The position numbers and the translations under genes are program-made. A stretch of DNA of 64,000 bases from Pholiota molesta (taxonomy: Eukaryota > Basidiomycota > Agaricomycetes > Agaricales > Strophariaceae), in the NCBI GenBank assembly GCA_014925825.1, contig JACGCK010000010.1:372001-436000 (forward strand). Direction: 5' to 3'. Each line of letters opens with the position of its first letter. Position 1 is the stretch's first letter. The notes under the pieces are model-generated. The model did no database searches, was not told the origin of the DNA, and saw only the letters and a list, made by a program, of their open reading frames with translations. Shown one piece after another: positions 58,118 to 64,000 of this stretch.

Positions 58118-59279
58118 CTACGACATGTCCATCCCATCCTCCCCCTCCTCCCCAGCCCCCGCAGCGCCGCGCCGCACCGCATCCTCATCCTCATCCTCGC
58201 TCCAGCGGTCAAACAGCTCCTCCACAGGGATGTCCTCAAAGTCCGCCAGCGCGGCGCGCCGGGCGCACTCCTCCGCGTACGCCTCGAGCTCCTCGTCCGC
58301 GAGCGCGACGGGGGTCAGGTCGAGTAGGGCGTCGTCGGGTACCGGTGGGTCGAAGTCGAGGTCGTCGTCTTGTATGAATGGGTACGGATTTGCGGGGGTA
58401 GTGGAGGGTGGCAGGGAACGGAAGTGGGAACGGGAAGTGGAAGGAGGCACGGAGGTGGGAGCTAAAGGTTGGGAGGGAGAGACGTCAGTGGAGTTGAAGA
58501 ATGAGAGAACGGATAAGAATTATAATGTAGGAGTGAAACGAAGGACAGAAGGTGAAATGTGAAAAGAAAAAGCGGAAGAAGAAACACAAAAAAGGTTGGA
58601 AAGAATAGTAGGATAAAGGAGGAAGGAAACATACCAGGAGAAGCGGTGCCCATGGTCAGTTCTTCTTCCCAGCGAGACGCGTCCTCCATGTCCGGGTCGT
58701 AAGACGAGCCAACCTCCTGTGCATACGATACCCTATATGAATGGGTCTGTTTCCGCGTCGCATTCGCCATAATCCGGCGGAAAAGCTACAGCACACAAGA
58801 AAGAGTTAGTACGCGTCGCCCCGCATAATCCCTGAGCAGCCCACCTCATCCTGCATGATATCCTCGTCCTCCTCCTCACCATCATCATCCATCGAATAAT
58901 CATCGCTGCTCGGCTCGCGCATCTTCCCCGCCCGCTTCCCCGATACCGCCCGCTCCCTTGCCTTCGCCGCGCGCTCAAAGCAGCGCGCCTTGAACCGGCT
59001 CCTCAGGAACGCCTTCTGCGGGTCCGCAGACTCCGCCGGTTCGGCCCCACTACTGAAGAGTCTGCGCGCCGTGCTTGATTCGCGCTCTGGGTGGACCGAA
59101 ACTGCTGCTTTGTACTGCGAGCGCCGCCGGGCCTGCGCGGCAACGACTGGTGAAGACATCTTGGGGCTGCCCGAGGGCGATGCGACGAGGGGTGATGAGT
59201 TAAGGGGTCTATACTGGAGGGGGTACCGCGGGCATGCGGGGGTAGAGGGGTAGAACGGAGAAGGGCTTGAAAAGGCCAT
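58118..59279 (-). CDS. Unknown acidic protein of about 309 residues
   Basis: Three exons, 58845-59279, 58635-58785 and 58118-58461, with consistent phases and consensus splice ends. Exon 1 encodes MAFSSPSPFYPSTP, a basic middle (RRRSQYKAAV, FLRSRFKARCFERAAKARERAV) and an acidic patch (DDDGEEEDEDIMQDE). Exon 2 is LFRRIMANATRKQTHSYRVSY. Exon 3 is proline-rich, then very acidic (DDDLDFDPPVPDD, DEELEAYAEE, FDRWSEDEDEDAV). No known domain is seen. The alternation of a basic helix and acidic stretches and the split of one sequence over well-formed exons argue for a real gene. A nuclear role is possible but not shown. Confidence 0.7.
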
Positions 59280-60613
59280 CGCTGGAGATAATGGCTGTCG
59301 ACAAGAGACAATATTGGTGTGACAGAACGTGATTGTGGTGACCAGACGTGGTAATTACGTGATCAAAATAAACAAGTACATGTGACCGGTTGATTCAATC
59401 TCGCGCGACGCGTCCGAGTCCGCCGTCCTCTCGCGTCCTGTTCGAAGGTCGACCGTCCCAGCGCCAACTTCGAAGCCTTGCGTGACCAGGCCTAATTTCT
59501 GATGTTCTGGGTGCTCGATTACTATGGCTCTTGTCCCGTCGATTTGCCTATCTAAGTATGAAACTGGTGAGTACCTGGATCATGGATCATGGATGGAGTT
59601 GGGATGGAGTCGTTTTGGTTTTTTTTTCGGCTCTCCTGACTTCACCTATCAGGATCCTTTCAAAGTTGCACAGCTTATATATTCCAATTTAGGCTCTTAC
59701 GCTGTACTAGATGTGTTTCTGGGTGTAAGGATCTCTGAGCGTATTCATGGCCTCTGCTAGTGTGCTGCCAATGCGCTGGAACAACCTCAAGACAGATTGG
59801 CTTACTCTCATTGGTAACTCGGATAAAAAAAAACACATTTTCAGTGCGAAAGTAGGATATAAGAGCACACGAATTTTTCTCTCAGCAAAGACTCGAGTTT
59901 GTCAATCCGACTTTAACGATCAAGCTTCCAAAGGTTATACATGTTTCCGCGGAAGAAAAGGCTGGACCACCAAAAAAAAATCTCCAGACGTAAGTCTCAA
60001 CTTCATAACCGCCTTCCGTGGACTTATATGGGTCAATGGCGTTCTGTAAACAAGGAAACTGTACAAGATATTCAGGAAAATGCGAAATGTGAAGACAATG
60101 CTCAGGCTCTACATCGAACCAGCACCAGCTCGCTACATAGCACCATCCCATCTGGAAGTCGGTACGTCGCGCACTGCCCCATATTAAACTGTCATTGACA
60201 CAGCGGGTCACATCGCAGCGTGGCCTCCGGCGAGTCATTCATCGAAGGCTGCGATGGTGGCAAATTGAAGAACACCACACGATTCAGAGTGTGTCGATAA
60301 ACATTAACTTCAAACTCCCTTGTCTCATTCACTTTATTCTGAATGAATCAAAATTAAATGTAAATGGTTAGATGAGAAGCAGATCTTCGAAGTGCGCCCA
60401 ATAGAATAAGCGCCAGCCGACGAGCGCTTCAACGGGCCGGGGCTCGGTGTGCACGGCGTTTTCTCAGCGTTCAAGACTTCAAGTTCAACGCTCAATTTAC
60501 GAGGCTCAGTAGCATTGACTTGCGTCATCGTTAGAAAAAACACATTGGACGAGGATGCAAGTATGCAGTTGGGCGAACAAATCATTTAGCCTTTTTGGTG
60601 ATGCGAAAGGTGC

Positions 60614-60634
60614 GGGGGGGGGGGGGGGGGGGGG
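60614..60634 (+). repeat. Poly-G run of 21 bases
   Basis: An uninterrupted run of about 21 G. Its exact length is unreliable in most sequencing methods. Confidence 0.85.
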
Positions 60635-62753
60635 CTAGGATCCCAGACGAAGGCTTCTTGATGCCGAACCTCTAGTATTTCAGCGCTCGTCCCCGAGAAC
60701 GCCCTATGGGCGCATGTATGGTCTATTGTCATTGGGTGCTGGATGACAGAACCTAATAAAAGAGCCATATTCTACTCGGATTGTGACAAGAATACTTACC
60801 CCATCTTCATGGATGTGCAATTTTATTGCACGGCCATCGTCGCACTCAACTCGCCGCGCCGTAAGCACATTCCTTTGGTATGTAAATCACGCTATACATA
60901 GCCAGACGCCCATGAGAATAATAAAGAACATCGGCAAGTGCAATTGGATGGCGTTTGCGCGCGCAGTCACGACCTGTCCCACCAACCAAGGGCTCGATCC
61001 AAACGCACGGATGACAGTGTTATTACTTGAATGGCGCATGATCAGTGGCATACGCATGCAGCTTTGCGCCACTGTCATAATTATAACGGAATGCCTAGGA
61101 GTATTAGTAGGGGGTGATAAATAATGCACGCTAATTCCTACAGGACGGGTGTCACTCTAGCTATGACTATGAATCATCAGGCCTCGGGCAGAGAGTCGGC
61201 GACTATTCCTTCTAGTTCTACAAACTGATATTGTCATGTTGGAACACGCTTGGACGCGGAGCGGGCTGATCGTCTGTACTTACCGTCGGATGTACACATG
61301 CACGAATGTGCAGGCGTCTGCCACAGAGTACTACTCAGGATCTCGAAATACACCTAGTGATCAGATACTTAGGGATCGATGATCCATCGCACCCGGGAAG
61401 TGGGATTGGCGTCGTGGACAGAATCTTATCTTGAACAAAAAAAAATAACACGCATTTTACATACGTTCCCAGCGCAGCCATTCAATTTCTAAACATACAC
61501 ATGATATACTTCCACGTTTGGACGAGATAAGTGGGTACGTGAAAGATACATATACCTGTTGTCGTCCAATCGACCCGCCTCAGCGATGTGGGAAATGAAG
61601 AGACCTGCAAGGTGCTATCGGCAACTTGACCTATTATTGCGATTCGTGCACCCAGGTCCCAGGATGTCGGAGGATGTCGTGCTGCCTCTGCCTCATTGGT
61701 GGCATTCGCTGACAGGAATCGGCATTGGCCGCCCGGGGATCTGGTGTTGTTGAATACAAATATTCATCATGATCACAGGCGCGCCCACACACTGCATGCA
61801 GCGTTCGATTCGCCACATATTCTTGGATGCTCATACTGTGTGATAAAGGTAGGGTGCGGATATCATATATGGTTTAGCCAGCGTTGGATTTTTGGCTTGT
61901 AATGTAACAATGATATAAACGGTCCAATCACATAGGTGTTATTCTCGGACGGAGAATGTGAATGGTAATGTAATGGTTAATAGAGTTCTTTTCCCCACTT
62001 GAAAGGCTACTGTCCGAAGGTGGCGGAATTAATGAAGACGCGCTGCTGCACCATCTGTCTCTCTACGGTCAAAAATACTTCGGCGAGATGGATCACGAAA
62101 AAAACGATGGACAGTGGGCCCCAAATAGAAATTGAGCAGATAGCCAACCTCACGGTGGCGAAAATCGACGAGCTAAGGATGTATGTAGCATGTACAGGCC
62201 GGAACAGACGCCTGTCGGCGGCTGCCCGCATTCGTAAGTAAGGTGACGTGCTGGCCCGCCGACGTGAGAATCGCCGGATGCGCACTCCTCGCGCACGCCC
62301 ATTGGGAACGTTCAAGGAACGTTACGGCATTTCACCCACACCACGCCCCCATCCCAGCCACATCCCCATGGTTGTCACCAAGTGAATACATACGTATCAC
62401 ACAGTGCATGCGATTTTGTGCGATGTTATTCCGCTACACGCACAAGCCGTACCAAGACTGCCGCTAGCTGGTCAGATTTGGGGCAAATCAACCTTTACAG
62501 AGGTCCATCAGACACGGAAGCGGTGGGGGTGAACAGGCGTGGCCCCGGGTGGGTGTTTGAATTCCGATTAATGGTCAACAGGTGCTGCTGTCGTGACGTT
62601 CCCGCTACCCTTTTCTTTCAGCCCTCCGGCTAAGGACGGTGGTGATAGATGATAAGAGGTACACTTTAGCTTGACTTTCAATAGAGATCTCGTCTCCCTT
62701 TCCCCATCCTCCTAGCGCGCATCATCGCTGCGCCAGGCATCTTCCCCTAACAG

Positions 62754-62863
62754 GCGTTACATACGCCATCTTGCGTGGAGACGCCCTTCCGCCGCAGATC
62801 ATCATCATCAACTTCTGGTGCCCTGAGCTTCGATTGCCCATTAATGAGTGGCATATGGATGCG
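62754..62863 (+). other. Possible orphan exon
   Basis: Bounded by CAG before and GTGAGC after, this reads VTYAILRGDALPPQII then INFWCPELRLPINEWH in one open frame with protein-like composition. I could not link it to upstream or downstream exons or to a family. It may be a relic or chance. Confidence 0.25.
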
Positions 62864-63295
62864 GTGAGCGATTCGGATGTGCTTTATTGCTGCGTTACAT
62901 GTCTGCCATATGTATATTACGGGGCCGGCTGCGCCGTGTGAGCGAGGCTCGGACAGACGTCTTTTGGATTAGGAAGGAGGGTCGGGGGTGTTCTGGTGGG
63001 CGCCTTGTGACCGTGCAGGGGTGCAGAGATTGTGGGTGGCGGTGTCTGATGGGACGGTGACAGCTGGAGGATTACAGTTTTATGGTGAAAGTAACTCTGC
63101 GGATTGCTAACGGAGTAGCAACAGTGTAGTGCCCAGATTCTTTCATAAAGAGCACATCAAGGCATCTCCCGCTATCGTCGCCCCTTCCCTCTGCCCAAGC
63201 TCCATCCCGCTCTACGTAACTCCTCGGATAACGCCCTCGCTATAAGGTCGCCGCCTCGCCCCCCGACCGCATTCCTACTTATCTTCCTGTAAATC

Positions 63296-64000
63296 ATGCT
63301 TTTTTCTTTCTTTTCCTCTGCCCACCAGCGTGCATGGTACGTCTTTTGACTCACATCCGCCCCCTAGCCCAGCACGTTTTTTTATTGACCAAAATTCGCT
63401 AATCTAGCGCCTGGAAGCAGCAGGAGCGGCAGTCCAAAATCGACTCGCTGCCCGCCGTTTATTCCGCCCCACTCTCGTTGTCCGAAGAAAAAATCCACGC
63501 TCTTTCCATCTCCCAGCTCGTCGCGCAATGTCGCTCGGGCTCCATCGCGCCGTCGGCCATCATGCTCACGTATGCGAAGAAGACGCTCGCCGCGCAGAAG
63601 AAGACGAATTGCGTCTCCGACATCATGTTCCAGGAGGCGCTGCTCATCCCCCCCGTCGCCAACTGGGGCCCGGGGGTCGATCTCGACGCGGGCATTACTG
63701 AAACCGCCCGCGAACGCTCCCTACTTGGGGTGCCCATCAGTATCAAAGGTGCGAGCGGAGCGTCTTTTCGGTTGGGCTATTAGTAACAAGCCACCATCCG
63801 TCCACTAACTCGATCCTCTCTCTTCCTCTTATTGTCTTCTCTCAATTTTACGTGCACGCGTACGTGTGCACAGACACGGTTGACATCCAAGGCCACGATT
63901 CCACCATCGGCTACTCGAAATACGTCGGCCACCCCGCGCCCGCCTCCTCCGCCATCGTCCGCCTGCTGCAGGACGCCGGCGCGCTCGTGCACGTCAAGAC
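63296..64000 (+). CDS. Amidase-signature family enzyme, 5' part (runs off the window)
   Basis: Three exons are visible, 63296-63336, 63408-63748 and 63874 to the window end, all in phase. The product begins MLFSFFSSAHQRACAWK, continues SISQLVAQCRSGSIAPSAIM, LTYAKKTLAAQKKTN and FQEALLIP, and reaches LLGVPISIKDTVDIQGHDST, where the Lys of SIKD is the catalytic lysine of the Ser-cisSer-Lys triad. GYSKYVGHPAPASSAIVRLLQDAGA follows as in fungal acetamidases and fatty-acid amide hydrolases. The Gly/Ser-rich signature with the two serines lies beyond the window. Such enzymes hydrolyse amides to acid plus ammonia. The substrate cannot be told from this part. A TATAAG at 63241 lies 55 nt upstream of the ATG. 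Confidence 0.88.

Larger units (their letters stand above)
59280..63295. other. 4-kb region without a supported gene
   Basis: No open frame here carries a recognised domain. It contains a 21-base G run at 60614-60634, poly-A runs near 59825 and 61436, and one possible isolated exon (62754-62863). Gene relics too decayed to recognise may be present around 62000-62250. The last 60 bases are the promoter of the amidase gene, with TATAAG at 63241. Confidence 0.45.

Overview
The window is nuclear DNA of a basidiomycete mushroom-forming fungus (Agaricomycetes). Genes are split by many introns of about 50-60 nt with GT..AG ends. The families are typical of that class: two F-box-like proteins, an S41 peptidase, a DUF2264 protein, fungal HNH-nuclease paralogues, NACHT NTPases, a GT61 glycosyltransferase and a seven-helix DUF6533-type protein. 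All gene models below were spliced by hand from reading frame, splice signals and family resemblance; boundaries may be off by a base or two and no transcript evidence was available.

Layout. 0-9 kb: a possible gene end at the left edge, a PLAC8-like gene with a frameshift, an F-box gene, a small basic unknown gene and a second F-box gene. 9.9-16.4 kb: a 17-exon secreted S41 peptidase and, on the opposite strand, a mucin-like single-pass membrane protein. 18.4-24.8 kb: a DUF2264 gene whose promoter and first codons are tandemly duplicated, then a two-exon protein of unknown role. 25.0-29.7 kb: three tandem, apparently intact HNH-nuclease paralogues on the minus strand. 30-33 kb: the TFIIA gamma subunit and a GT61 glycosyltransferase. 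33.4-47 kb: a rearranged block. A truncated, inverted HNH copy is fused to the left arm of a large inverted duplication. The arms (about 33744-39326 and 42748-47016) each carry a NACHT gene and the 3' end of an RRM gene. The spacer between them holds PEX13 and an AT-hook protein. 46.7-51.4 kb: the full-length tandem-RRM protein. 55-57.3 kb: a membrane protein with three micro-exons. 58.1-59.3 kb: a conserved-looking unknown. 63.3-64 kb: the start of an amidase that runs off the window.

How it fits together. Conserved housekeeping genes (TFIIA gamma, PEX13, RRM protein, amidase, GT61) are interleaved with a fast-changing block at 25-47 kb. That block has tandem duplication (HNH), inverted duplication (NACHT plus RRM tail), gene decay (a GDP-mannose 4,6-dehydratase relic, a frameshifted NACHT copy) and a duplicated promoter fragment. 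NACHT proteins in fungi are NLR-like and some act in non-self recognition, so an accessory island of HNH and NACHT genes is a reasonable inference, but nothing in the sequence proves a joint function.
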